A stretch of 64,000 bases of DNA from JAOUGY01 sp963785075. GTDB lineage: Bacteria; Actinomycetota; Acidimicrobiia; Spongiisociales; ZC4RG35. Shown piece after piece: positions 24,965 to 33,347 of this stretch; within the stretch, counting starts at the first letter, position 1; the number at the start of each line of letters is the position of its first letter. The notes below the pieces were generated by a model. The model ran no database searches. It was not told the origin of the DNA and worked only from the letters and a program-made list of their open reading frames with translations. Both the position numbers and the translations under genes were made by a program. The stretch spans positions 558,001 through 622,000 of the forward strand of contig CAWATW010000006.1 in assembly GCA_963785075.1 (NCBI GenBank), given 5' to 3'.

Positions 24965-26143
24965 CTACCGGACGCGCCAGGGGCTCCGGCGTGGTTCCGA
25001 CTCGCTCCGCAGCGTCGCCTGGAGGAAGGCGGTCGTACGATCGGCGATCAAACGGTGCGCCGCCCGCCGCTCCCAACGCTCGTCGAAGCAGAAGTCGTTT
25101 GGGGCGAGCTCGATCAGCCGCCGCGTGGCGTCGCAGGAATTCACAAAGATCATGTGGCCGGCATCCGGCAGCTTCATCATCTCGCGCACGTCGCTCGACG
25201 CATGGTCGTAGGCGAGTTGAGTGGTCCACGCAAAGGGAGCGTCGAGGTCTGCGGTGCCGCCCAACACCATCATCGGCACCTCCATCGCCGCCATGCCGTC
25301 GGCGCCGAACAGAAAAGCGTCACCGGCCATCGACACCACGGCGTCGACCCGCGGATCCCCCGTCGACGGCCACAGCCCGCTGGGAACGGCGTCCAATCCT
25401 GCAACCGAGGCCATCTCCTCCACCTGTGGCAACAACGCGTCGCACAGCCAACTGTTCGGATCGGCTTCGCCATAGGCCACTGCACAACGGCGCCCAAAGT
25501 CATCGGTATCGAGACGCGCACCCCCGGCCGCCAGCGCCGTGAAGCCGCCCAGTGAATGCCCCACCACCGCCATGCGATCCATGTTCACCATGGTGGAGAA
25601 TCGGTCGTGCCGCACGAGGTGGTCGAGGACCATGTGAACGTCGCCGGTGCGGGCTACGGCGGCGACGCCCAGTTTCGCCGGGTCGAGCGCCTCATCATGA
25701 TCGGGCGACACCACGAAGAAGCCGAACGATGCGAGGTGCTCTCCGAGCCAGGCGTAGGAGGAGCTCGACATTGCGAAGCCGGGAGAGAGCACGACGACGG
25801 GATACGGACCAGAGGAGTTCACCGTCGCCGCGCGACGGATCGCCTGGCCCCGAAATGAACCGACCGAGAGTCGCCCGACCGGATCGAACAGTTGCAGGTC
25901 GGTGGAGTAGGTGGCCCGGACGCCTCCAGTGCCGTCCGCCGGATACCAGACGAGCGCCTCGATCGGAGCGTCGCCATCCACGACCATCCGATCGAAACCC
26001 ACCGCATGTGGCCCGGGAGCGCTTGGGCGCTCCCGGGCCACGTCAGGCACGGCGACCGGCGCAAGCAGGTAGACACTCACCTTCACCATCGATGCGACCA
26101 CCACCAGGCCGGAGACGGCGAGCCACGCCATGAAGCGCCGCAT
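24965..26143 (-). CDS. Lipase/PAF-acetylhydrolase-like alpha/beta hydrolase
   Basis: 392 residues. An N-terminal hydrophobic segment (FMAWLAVSGLVVVASMVKVSVYLLAP) is a signal or anchor. The catalytic core shows VVVLSPGFAMSSSSYAW, nucleophile VVGHSLGGFTAL, GTADLDAPF and DAGHMIFVNSC, the order of the platelet-activating-factor acetylhydrolase/chlorophyllase-like family. Expected to hydrolyse short acyl esters outside the membrane. Start ATG 26143 (MRRFMAWL) fits the end of the upstream DUF4386 gene 20 bases away. Confidence 0.82.
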   Translation of the reverse strand: MRRFMAWLAVSGLVVVASMVKVSVYLLAPVAVPDVARERPSAPGPHAVGFDRMVVDGDAPIEALVWYPADGTGGVRATYSTDLQLFDPVGRLSVGSFRGQAIRRAATVNSSGPYPVVVLSPGFAMSSSSYAWLGEHLASFGFFVVSPDHDEALDPAKLGVAAVARTGDVHMVLDHLVRHDRFSTMVNMDRMAVVGHSLGGFTALAAGGARLDTDDFGRRCAVAYGEADPNSWLCDALLPQVEEMASVAGLDAVPSGLWPSTGDPRVDAVVSMAGDAFLFGADGMAAMEVPMMVLGGTADLDAPFAWTTQLAYDHASSDVREMMKLPDAGHMIFVNSCDATRRLIELAPNDFCFDERWERRAAHRLIADRTTAFLQATLRSESEPRRSPWRVR

Positions 26144-26162
26144 GAACGTCACTCGGAGTCGC

Positions 26163-26945
26163 TCAGAGCGCCGAAGCTTCGAGCGCACGTTTGTTCCACT
26201 CGTCGACATCGGGGCCCTTGAAGAGAAGCCACAGAGCGAAAGCGAGCTCGGCGGGGACCGCAAGGACCATCACGACCGTCGCCATGAGGTCGACGAGCCC
26301 GGGGGCTGCGATCGTTGCGTAGCTGTCGCCGAAATAGCCGACTGCCCCGGCGATCAACAACACGCCCAGAATCTTCGGGAAGAAGCCCGATCGGTAGACG
26401 AGCCACCCGATCAAGAGCAGATGAACGGCGAAGAAGAGACCCCAGACCTTGATCATGAACTCGTTGGCCTCGACCGAGAGAGCCACCAGTGCATCGAGTT
26501 GGTCGGGGGCGAACGCCGCCATCGATCCGCCGGTCGCGATGGCGAGCGTGATCGCACCAGTGAGCAGATTCACAGCCTGCACGACAGCTTCTCCGAGGCG
26601 GCCGAACGCCGCCGCCAACGAGACGGAACGGCTCACGGGCCGGAGGATCGCGTACAGCAACCCTGCCATCACCACTTCGACGAGGACGACCACTGTCTCG
26701 GCCGCCATGCCGGCCCGGAACAGCGTCTCGCTCGCCGCCACGTTGGCGGTCGTGGCCGAGGGGTCGCCGGGCACGACGATTGTCGAGCGGCCGAGCATGA
26801 AGGCGAACGGCGCCGTCACGAAGATCGCCAGATACAGGACCCCGGCGAAGCGGCTCATTCGCTTCAGGCGGCTTGCGTCTGCTGTCGGGCGCACGACCCT
26901 TTCGAGCGATGTCGCGGTCGTGGCGGTGTCGGGTGTGGTCATCAT
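26163..26945 (-). CDS. DUF4386 membrane protein (copy 2)
   Basis: 260 residues, about six membrane helices, matching copy 1 at 21.5 kb in its order of segments (MSRFAGVLYLAIFVTAPFAF; GSMAAFAPDQLDALVALS; KILGVLLIAGAVGYFGDSYA). AGGAG lies six bases before the ATG. It follows an MDR gene by 46 bases on the same strand, repeating the MDR-DUF4386 linkage. Function unknown. Confidence 0.85.
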   Translation of the reverse strand: MMTTPDTATTATSLERVVRPTADASRLKRMSRFAGVLYLAIFVTAPFAFMLGRSTIVVPGDPSATTANVAASETLFRAGMAAETVVVLVEVVMAGLLYAILRPVSRSVSLAAAFGRLGEAVVQAVNLLTGAITLAIATGGSMAAFAPDQLDALVALSVEANEFMIKVWGLFFAVHLLLIGWLVYRSGFFPKILGVLLIAGAVGYFGDSYATIAAPGLVDLMATVVMVLAVPAELAFALWLLFKGPDVDEWNKRALEASAL

Positions 26946-26991
26946 GCTTCTCTCCTCTTCCGTGTCGATGGGATGGACGTTCGGAACGCGG

Positions 26992-28005
26992 TCAAATGGT
27001 GATCACGCTCTTTCCCCTCGAGTGGCGCTGCCCGATGCGTCGGATCGCGTCACCCGTGGCCTCGAGTGGGTACCTGGTGTCGATGACCGGTGAAACTGCT
27101 CCGGAAGCGGCCAGATCTGCGATGGCAGCCAAACCGACCGGATCCGGTCTGGAGAACACCGGGCGGAGCCTCTGACTCACGAACGGCGACACGAGCACGG
27201 CCCGGATCGTGCGCCCGAAACCCATGGAGAAACGACCGCCGGAGCTGCCGACGATCACCGCCGTGCCACCCGAACGGAGCGCCCGGCGGAGCGTGGACAG
27301 CGACCGATTGCCGGCGAGGTCGACGATCAGGTCGTAGCGTGCGCCGTCGTCGTCGATCTCCGCCTGCGTGTAGTCGATGACGTGATCGGCGCCGAGGGAC
27401 GCGACCAGCTCGACATTGTGGGGGCCGGCGACTCCCGTCACTTCCGCTCCCAGGGCCTTTGCGATCTGGACGACGAACGTCCCGACAGCGCCGGATGCGC
27501 CGACGACAAGAACGCTCTGACCAGGCCTCAGTTCGCCCGGACCCGTGAGGGCCTGATACGCAGCAAGCGCCGACACAGGGAGCGCCGCGGCCTCGGCAAA
27601 GGTCAGATTCTCGGGCTTCGACACGACGGCATCCGAGGCAGCGGTCGCATATTCGGCGAAGGCCCCCGCGGCGAAGCCGAACACCTCGTCGCCCGGACGA
27701 TGTTCCGCCACACCGGAACCGACGGCCTCGATCCGTCCACTCATCTCCATGCCTGCGATCGGCTGCTTGGGTCCGACCAACCCGTATGAGGGTCGGGCGA
27801 TGTACGGCAGCCCCTCCACCATCAACCAGTCTCCGATGGCGACCCCGGCGGCGCGAACACTGACGAGCACCTGGTCGCGGGCGGGAACGGGTCGAGCCAC
27901 GCGCGGAAGATGCAGCACGTCCTCGGGCTTTCCGTAGCGTTCGCGAGTCACGGCTCGCATCGTGTCGGTGGCCGCTTCGTGCACCGCCGCTATCCCGGTT
28001 TCCAT
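26992..28005 (-). CDS. MDR-family NAD(P)-dependent oxidoreductase (paralogue 4)
   Basis: 337 residues: VRAAGVAIGDWLMVEGLPY, GMEMSGRIEAVGSG, VVGASGAVGTFVVQIAKALGAEV. Zinc-free MDR, related to paralogues 2 and 3 throughout. ATG 28005 is favoured over the ATG six bases upstream because AGGAG then falls at six bases. Divergent from a MarR gene; the intervening 110 bases hold repeated CTTTCTAG elements. Confidence 0.86.
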   Translation of the reverse strand: METGIAAVHEAATDTMRAVTRERYGKPEDVLHLPRVARPVPARDQVLVSVRAAGVAIGDWLMVEGLPYIARPSYGLVGPKQPIAGMEMSGRIEAVGSGVAEHRPGDEVFGFAAGAFAEYATAASDAVVSKPENLTFAEAAALPVSALAAYQALTGPGELRPGQSVLVVGASGAVGTFVVQIAKALGAEVTGVAGPHNVELVASLGADHVIDYTQAEIDDDGARYDLIVDLAGNRSLSTLRRALRSGGTAVIVGSSGGRFSMGFGRTIRAVLVSPFVSQRLRPVFSRPDPVGLAAIADLAASGAVSPVIDTRYPLEATGDAIRRIGQRHSRGKSVITI

Positions 28006-28046
28006 GACCATCTCCTACTCGCCGGACGATCACACCAGAAAGTTTC

Positions 28047-28114
28047 TTTCTAGCGTGTTACTTTCTAGTATTGTCACAGAATATGCTTGCCGTCAAGAGA
28101 CTTTCTAGTAAGAT
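28047..28114. promoter_or_regulatory. Divergent MDR/MarR promoter with CTTTCTAG repeats
   Basis: ACTTTCTAGTA occurs twice (28060-28070 and 28100-28110), exactly 40 bases apart, with a third partial copy CTTTCTAGCG at 28047. For marR, -35 TTGCCG (28087-28092) and -10 TAAGAT (28109-28114) with a 16-base spacer put the start point at the ATG itself, so the message is probably leaderless and the second repeat overlaps the -10. Confidence 0.65.
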
Positions 28115-28120
28115 TCTCAC

Positions 28121-28666
28121 ATGGGTCCTAAACTTCCTCCCGACGGGATCGACGAAGTGGTCGACGACACTGAGCGGTTGCTTCCCGACCTGGACGTGAT
28201 CGGATTGCCGATCACTGGCCGTGTGCTCCGGCTGGCCCGCTTTCTGGAGGCTCGACGCGAGGAGGTCCTCGGGAGATTCGGACTCACCGTCCCCGACTTC
28301 GACGTTCTCGCCACCATGCGGAGACGGGCGGGCGAGGGCACGCTCAAGGTGCGGGACCTGCAGAAGTCGATGATGTTGTCTTCGGGCGGCACCACGAAGC
28401 GCCTCGACCGTCTCGAAACCGCCGGCATGATCGAACGTCTCCCGGACCCAGCGGATCGGAGGGGGGTTCTGATCAAGCTCAGTTCTCTTGGTCTGAAAAC
28501 CATCGGAGACGCTCTCGACGCGATCACCCGATCCGAGAACGAGACCGTGACGAGCGCCATCGGCTCGTCCCAACGGCGGACACAACTCGTGGAAGGGCTC
28601 CGGCACCTACTCTCCGCCCAGGAGGCGATCGGGTCCGAGGTTCGCTCCGCCAACTCGGACACCTGA
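28121..28666 (+). CDS. MarR-family regulator
   Basis: 181 residues with the winged helix of MarR proteins: FGLTVPDFDVLATMRRR, KVRDLQKSMMLSSGGTTKRLDRLETAGMIERLPDPADRRGVLIKL. The DPxDxRxxxxxL wing is diagnostic. Leaderless ATG. It most likely controls the divergent MDR paralogue 4 through the CTTTCTAG sites, with small phenolic or electrophilic ligands being typical inducers in the family. Confidence 0.9.
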   Translation: MGPKLPPDGIDEVVDDTERLLPDLDVIGLPITGRVLRLARFLEARREEVLGRFGLTVPDFDVLATMRRRAGEGTLKVRDLQKSMMLSSGGTTKRLDRLETAGMIERLPDPADRRGVLIKLSSLGLKTIGDALDAITRSENETVTSAIGSSQRRTQLVEGLRHLLSAQEAIGSEVRSANSDT

Positions 28667-28744
28667 CCCAGGGGTCCGGATCTCTCGCCGAGCTCTGACA
28701 CAACCGGAATCCGATCTTCGGATTCGAAGCGACCGGGTCCTCCG

Positions 28745-28967
28745 ACCAACTGCACCGCCGACGCCGAGTTCTTCGATGAGCCGCCACCGAGCCGGGTTGA
28801 TCAACTCGAGCGCTGCCCGTCCGGCCTCGATGACCACCACCCGTGCGCCCTCGTCGCTGTCGACCGCGAGGCTCTCATGCGGCCCGAGCACGTAGCGGTG
28901 CAAGCTCACCGCCTCGTCCCGGATCGTCGGCCTCGACCACCAGGCGCATCCGGCGGGCGGCCGACAT
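28745..28967 (-). pseudogene. VOC (glyoxalase-like) gene remnant
   Basis: Reading from 28967, MRLVVEADDP continues in a second frame as DEAVSLHRYVLGPHESL and GARVVVIEAGRAALELINPA, the first half of a VOC protein similar to the intact one at 46.6 kb (GRVVLLEGGRATLEI). One surplus base in the run at 28918-28922 breaks the frame, and the second half is missing after about 28745. Truncation shows it is a true remnant irrespective of the frameshift. The remainder of the 28.67-29.12 kb gap shows nothing recognisable. Confidence 0.6.
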
Positions 28968-29122
28968 TGCTCTCTCGCCCAGGTCCAAGTCCTCCTCCTC
29001 GGTCCCGTCGACCTCCCCATTTCCCGTCGCACCCCTCACATCACGTCGGGCGTGGAGACCGCGCCACCCGCTCGGCCGGCAACGACGCCTCCTGGTAGAT
29101 TCGGCGCCGGACGGAGGTCGGG

Positions 29123-30769
29123 TTGCACGTCGGCGAAGCAATTGCACGAGCGCTGATCTCCGAAGGCATCGACGCCGTGTTCTCCCTGTTGGGCGACGGC
29201 ACATTCCGGATCGTGTATCACCTCGCCCGGCTGGGTGTCCCGGTCTACGAAGGACGACACGAGGCATACGTCTTTGCCATGGCCGACGGATACAGCCGCG
29301 CCACGGGTCGACCGACCGTGTGCGCGATCACCGGAGGTCCTGCGCTGGGCCACACCTTCACGGCCATGACGTCGGCGGCACGGTCCGGATCATCGGTGAT
29401 CCTGCTCACCGGACCGTCGGATCGGGACGACCTTCTCGGGAGGCAACGCCTCGATCACGAAGGGATGACCAAGCTCACCGGAGCCTCGTACTTCCCGATC
29501 CATGGCCCGACAGCAGCCGTTCAGCGGGTGTGGGAAGTGATCGACTCGGTGAGAGCGGACCACATGCCGGCCGTGCTCGATGTTCCGGAAGTGGTGCAGG
29601 ATGCGGGGTTCGAGGGAGAGCGAACCGAGCGACCGACGCCGAGTTGGAGATCCCCACAACGACTCCAGCCCGACCCTCACGGCGTCGAGGCCGCGGTTCG
29701 TCTCATCCGCGGCGCCGCCCGCCCGGTCATCGTGGCAGGTGCGGGCGCGGTCGCCTCCGGTGCGCGCGATGAGATCCTCCGGGTGGGCACATCGATCGGT
29801 GCTTTGTTGAGCACAACCATCAACGCTCGCGGCCTGTTCCATGGCGATCCGTACGATGTCGGCGTGGCAGGCGGGTATGCGTCGCAGCCGGCGGTCGAAC
29901 TGTTCCGACAGTCTGATCTCGTCATCTCGTTCGGTGCGGGTATGGACCGATTCGTCACCAGAGGCGGAACCCTCTTCCCGGATGCCGACCACGTCCAGGT
30001 CGACGTGAGAGCGCCCCGACCCACGGCGAGCGGCGCTTCGGCCGATTGCTACCTGCAGGGCGACGCGCTGGCGGTGGCGGCCGCGCTCCGAGCGGGTCTC
30101 GGAGAAGGTCCCGACCGGGCGGGGTACCGGACACAGGAGGTCGCCGATCGTCTGGCCGGGCCGGCAGATCCCCTCGCCGTCGAGCTCGAAGACGACCATC
30201 TCGACCCGCGAGAGCTGTGCGCTCGCCTCGACGAGCTCCTTCCCGAGCAATGCGGCTGGGTGAGCGGTAACTCAGGTCACTTCTGGGCGTTCCCGATCAT
30301 GCACATGCCCCGTTGGCGACAGCCCATGCTCCATGCCAGCTACTTCGGTGCCATCGGGTACGGCCTCCCGGTCGGCCTCGGTGCGGCCATCGGAAACGAG
30401 GGCCGACCACTCGTGGTGTTCGAAGGCGACGCCGGTGTGATGATGCACGTCCAGGCGTTGGAGACCGCTGCCCGGTACCGCTCCCACATCCTGGTCGTCG
30501 TGCTCAACGACGGAGCGCTGGGCGCCGAGTTCCACTCGATGGCGGCCGAGGGCTACGACACGAAGCTGAGTTTGACCCCGGATCAGGACATCGCCGGGCT
30601 TGCCCGGCAGCTCGGAAGTAGGGCGGCCACCGTCACCGAACTCGACCAGTTGCCCGGTCTGGTGTCGGAGTTTCTCGCTACGCCCGGGCCGATGCTCCTC
30701 GACGCCCGGGTCTCGAGACGGGTGATCTCACGGCCGATGCGTCGATCGACCTACCACTCGGAGGATTGA
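29123..30769 (+). CDS. Thiamine-diphosphate-dependent enzyme (acetolactate-synthase family)
   Basis: 548 residues in the three-domain plan of acetolactate synthase, benzoylformate decarboxylase and relatives. The activating Glu lies in YEGRHEAYVFAMADGYSRATGRP; the ThDP/Mg site is GDAGVMMHVQALETAARY with the downstream Asn in VVVLNDGALG. TTG start with GGAGG five bases upstream. No acetolactate regulatory subunit or branched-chain genes are adjacent, so a degradative or specialised decarboxylase/ligase is more likely than isoleucine-valine synthesis. Substrate unknown. Confidence 0.85.
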   Translation: MHVGEAIARALISEGIDAVFSLLGDGTFRIVYHLARLGVPVYEGRHEAYVFAMADGYSRATGRPTVCAITGGPALGHTFTAMTSAARSGSSVILLTGPSDRDDLLGRQRLDHEGMTKLTGASYFPIHGPTAAVQRVWEVIDSVRADHMPAVLDVPEVVQDAGFEGERTERPTPSWRSPQRLQPDPHGVEAAVRLIRGAARPVIVAGAGAVASGARDEILRVGTSIGALLSTTINARGLFHGDPYDVGVAGGYASQPAVELFRQSDLVISFGAGMDRFVTRGGTLFPDADHVQVDVRAPRPTASGASADCYLQGDALAVAAALRAGLGEGPDRAGYRTQEVADRLAGPADPLAVELEDDHLDPRELCARLDELLPEQCGWVSGNSGHFWAFPIMHMPRWRQPMLHASYFGAIGYGLPVGLGAAIGNEGRPLVVFEGDAGVMMHVQALETAARYRSHILVVVLNDGALGAEFHSMAAEGYDTKLSLTPDQDIAGLARQLGSRAATVTELDQLPGLVSEFLATPGPMLLDARVSRRVISRPMRRSTYHSED

Positions 30770-31093
30770 AACCGTCGCTCGAAGGCCAACGACTTCTCCG
30801 GTGTGCGAGCGGAGAGCACATCCCAATTCGAGCTGACGGTCGATTCGTCGCCCGGCCCCACGGGCAGGGGGATCGTCAACGCCCGTGACTGCCCGCCCGT
30901 GTTCCACGGGCCCGCGCCAACAGGCATATTGCGGAGCGGGGTATAGCGGAGGCGGCGACGGTACAATGGATGCGTGGCGACCCACTCGCCCCTCACTTCT
31001 GCTCGCGGCTCCTCCGACCTGAGACCCGGTATCCGCCTGAACCAGTGATCGTCATCGCTCGCAGCGTGCGAGCCGACATCTCCGGAGGATGCC
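30770..31093. other. Intergenic region before the glycan island
   Basis: No convincing gene. A 7-base stem with a 3-base loop (30895-30911) could end the ThDP-enzyme transcript, and TACAAT at 30962-30967 is a good -10 candidate for the glycosyltransferase gene, though no clear -35 is seen at the right spacing. Confidence 0.4.
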
Positions 31094-32278
31094 ATGGAAC
31101 CCCACGACCGCGAGCCGTCGATCGGCTTTGTGAGCACCTACACCCCAACCGTGTGTGGCCTGGCCACCTACACTTCCTCGCTTCTGGGGGCGATCGCAAA
31201 GAACCGACGTTCTCGAAGGGGTCTCGAGGTGGTTGGCCTCGTCGACGACGACCGCCAGTTGGCCACCAATCGTGACGTCATGCTTCGGCACCGAATCGGA
31301 AGCGCCTCGACGGCTCGGGCCACTCGGCTCCTCAACACCTTCGACACCGTTTCGATCCAACATGAGTTCGGGATCTTCGGCGGTCGCGACGGCGAGGAAG
31401 TCATCGACTTCACCTCCCAGATCACCGTTCCCACCGCGGTCACGTTCCATACGGTGTTGGAGAATCCGAGCCCACACCAGTACGAGATCATCGACCGCCT
31501 GGCATCCGATGCGGACCGTATCGTCGTCATGAGCGACGCAGCAGCCCACCGGCTGACGCGGCGATACGGAATCGATGCCAGCCGCATCGCCTCCATCCCA
31601 CACGGTGCCGACGTGCTGCTCGGAGGTCCCTCGCTCGTATCCGGCTCTCGACCGCTGGTACTCACCTGGGGTTTGATAGGACCAGGCAAAGGCCTGGAGG
31701 CAGCGATCGAAGCGTTGGCAGAGCTGCGAGACCTCGATCCGATGCCGCGATACGTGATCGCAGGGGCGACGCATCCAAATGTCGTGCATTCGAGTGGTGA
31801 GTCGTATCGCGAATCTCTGTCGGCCCTGGTCGAGCGCCTCGGAGTGGGCCACATGGTCGATTTCGACAACCGCTATCGCGACCGTCCCTCGCTGGCCCGG
31901 CTCGTCAGGAGCGCCGACATGGTCCTCCTGCCATACGAATCCGTGGAACAGGTCACATCGGGGGTATTGGTTGAGGCGATTGCAGCCGGAAAGCCGGTCG
32001 TGGCAACCGAGTTCCCTCATGCGGTGGAACTACTGAACAGTGGCGCCGGAATCACCGTGCAGCACGGCGACACGTCTGCGCTCGCCGAAAGCATCCGGCT
32101 ATTGCTGTCCGACCCCGGCCTCAGACGCCGCATGGCATACCGGTCCCGTCAACTCGCCGACGAGTGGTATTGGCCCACCATCGGTCGGAGATTCTCGGCG
32201 GAGATGGGATCTATCTGGTCCAGGGCAGATTCGGTAGGTGCAGCTTGGAAACCCGAGGTCGACCGTGTCGCCGGATGA
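31094..32278 (+). CDS. GT4-type glycosyltransferase
   Basis: 394 residues, GT-B fold. N-terminal STYTPTVCGLATYTSSL, mid-protein HEFGIFGGRDG, and C-terminal donor-site region VLLPYESVEQVTSGVLVEAIAAGKPVVATEFPHA with the GT4 E-x7-E pattern. Uses a nucleotide-activated sugar to extend a glycan in the cytosol. GGAGG precedes the ATG. First of three overlapping genes (overlap of 14 bases with the next), making a GT4 - alpha/alpha-barrel - GH130 unit. Confidence 0.9.
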   Translation: MEPHDREPSIGFVSTYTPTVCGLATYTSSLLGAIAKNRRSRRGLEVVGLVDDDRQLATNRDVMLRHRIGSASTARATRLLNTFDTVSIQHEFGIFGGRDGEEVIDFTSQITVPTAVTFHTVLENPSPHQYEIIDRLASDADRIVVMSDAAAHRLTRRYGIDASRIASIPHGADVLLGGPSLVSGSRPLVLTWGLIGPGKGLEAAIEALAELRDLDPMPRYVIAGATHPNVVHSSGESYRESLSALVERLGVGHMVDFDNRYRDRPSLARLVRSADMVLLPYESVEQVTSGVLVEAIAAGKPVVATEFPHAVELLNSGAGITVQHGDTSALAESIRLLLSDPGLRRRMAYRSRQLADEWYWPTIGRRFSAEMGSIWSRADSVGAAWKPEVDRVAG

Positions 32279-33347
32279 TCCAACCGCGACTGTGGAGCGT
32301 CGCTCTTCCGAAGCCGGCGATCCGATCCCTGCACCTCGCTTCGCCCATCTACGAGACCTGACCGACCGGAAGGGGATCTGGGAGCATGCCGAGCACTTCA
32401 CCCCCCGTATCGAACACGGGTTCTGCCTCGACGACAATGCGCGGGCCCTGGTGGTTGTCACCCAGCAGGCATCGGTATCGCCGGGGCTTGCCGACCTGGC
32501 AGCCACCTATATCGGGTTCGTGATCGAGTCCCGCACCGGGGGCGGCGGGTTCCACAATCGACGAGACGCCGACGGATCGTGGAGCGACGAGATCGGCAGC
32601 GACGACAGCCAGGGCCACGCGTGGTGGGGTCTCGGCTCGGCGGCAAGAGCGGGCGCAACCGAACAGATACGCCGGGCCGGCGCCGCGGCCTTCGATGGTT
32701 GCACGGCCTTCGACTCGCCCCACCTGCGCTCCAACGCATATGCCGTACTGGGTTCCGTGGACATGCTGACGGCATCGCCGGGCCACGCGGCGGCAGCGGA
32801 TTTGCTTCAACGAGCCTCCGGTGTGATCGCAGATGCCGCCATCGCCCGGATCCCGTGGCCGGAACAGCGGTTGACCTACGACAACGCCCGATTGCCACAG
32901 GCGCTCATGGCGGCGGGGGCGATGATCGGCGATCGCCGACTCACCTCGGCGGGTCTTCGGACTCTCGAGTGGCTGGTCGGCATCGAAACGAGCGACGACC
33001 ATTTCAGCTTCACATCGGCGACGGGGCGATCGACGGATGGCGCCGGGTCGAGGTTCGATCAGCAACCGATCGAGACGTGGGCCATGGCCGACGCCTGCCA
33101 TCAGGCATGGATCTCGACCGGCGAGCCCGTATGGAAGGACCTGGTGGTCCGTGCGGCTCGGTGGCTACTGGGGAACAACGACATCGGAGTCGCGGTCTAC
33201 GACGAGGAGACCGGGGCCACCGGTGATGGTCTCATGGAGCATTCGATCAACCAGAACTGCGGTGCCGAGTCGACGATCGCCGGAATCGGCGTGCTGCAGG
33301 CCGCACTCGCCGTGGCCCAGGATCTGCCCGAAATCGCGCAATGGTGA
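32265..33347 (+). CDS. Alpha/alpha-barrel glycosidase-like protein
   Basis: 360 residues. The repeated helical pattern (GFCLDDNARALVV; GHAWWGLGSAARAG; SNAYAVLGSVDML; TYDNARLPQALMAAG; NQNCGAESTIAGIGVLQAAL) suggests an (alpha/alpha)6 toroid like family GH88/105/127-type proteins. No family could be assigned with certainty, nor catalytic acids named. GTG 32265 start has GAGG upstream and overlaps the GT4 gene; the 3' end overlaps GH130 by seven bases. Probably acts on the same oligosaccharide as its neighbours. Confidence 0.7.
   Translation: MSPDDPTATVERRSSEAGDPIPAPRFAHLRDLTDRKGIWEHAEHFTPRIEHGFCLDDNARALVVVTQQASVSPGLADLAATYIGFVIESRTGGGGFHNRRDADGSWSDEIGSDDSQGHAWWGLGSAARAGATEQIRRAGAAAFDGCTAFDSPHLRSNAYAVLGSVDMLTASPGHAAAADLLQRASGVIADAAIARIPWPEQRLTYDNARLPQALMAAGAMIGDRRLTSAGLRTLEWLVGIETSDDHFSFTSATGRSTDGAGSRFDQQPIETWAMADACHQAWISTGEPVWKDLVVRAARWLLGNNDIGVAVYDEETGATGDGLMEHSINQNCGAESTIAGIGVLQAALAVAQDLPEIAQW

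Noticed and set aside
30751..31137. Minus-strand 128-codon frame in the gap before the glycan island
   Set aside because: No family resemblance, spans likely promoter signals; not reported as a gene.
32265..33347. Specific GH-family call for the alpha/alpha-barrel protein
   Set aside because: The helical repeat pattern is suggestive but no catalytic motif could be placed, so only a fold-level description is given.
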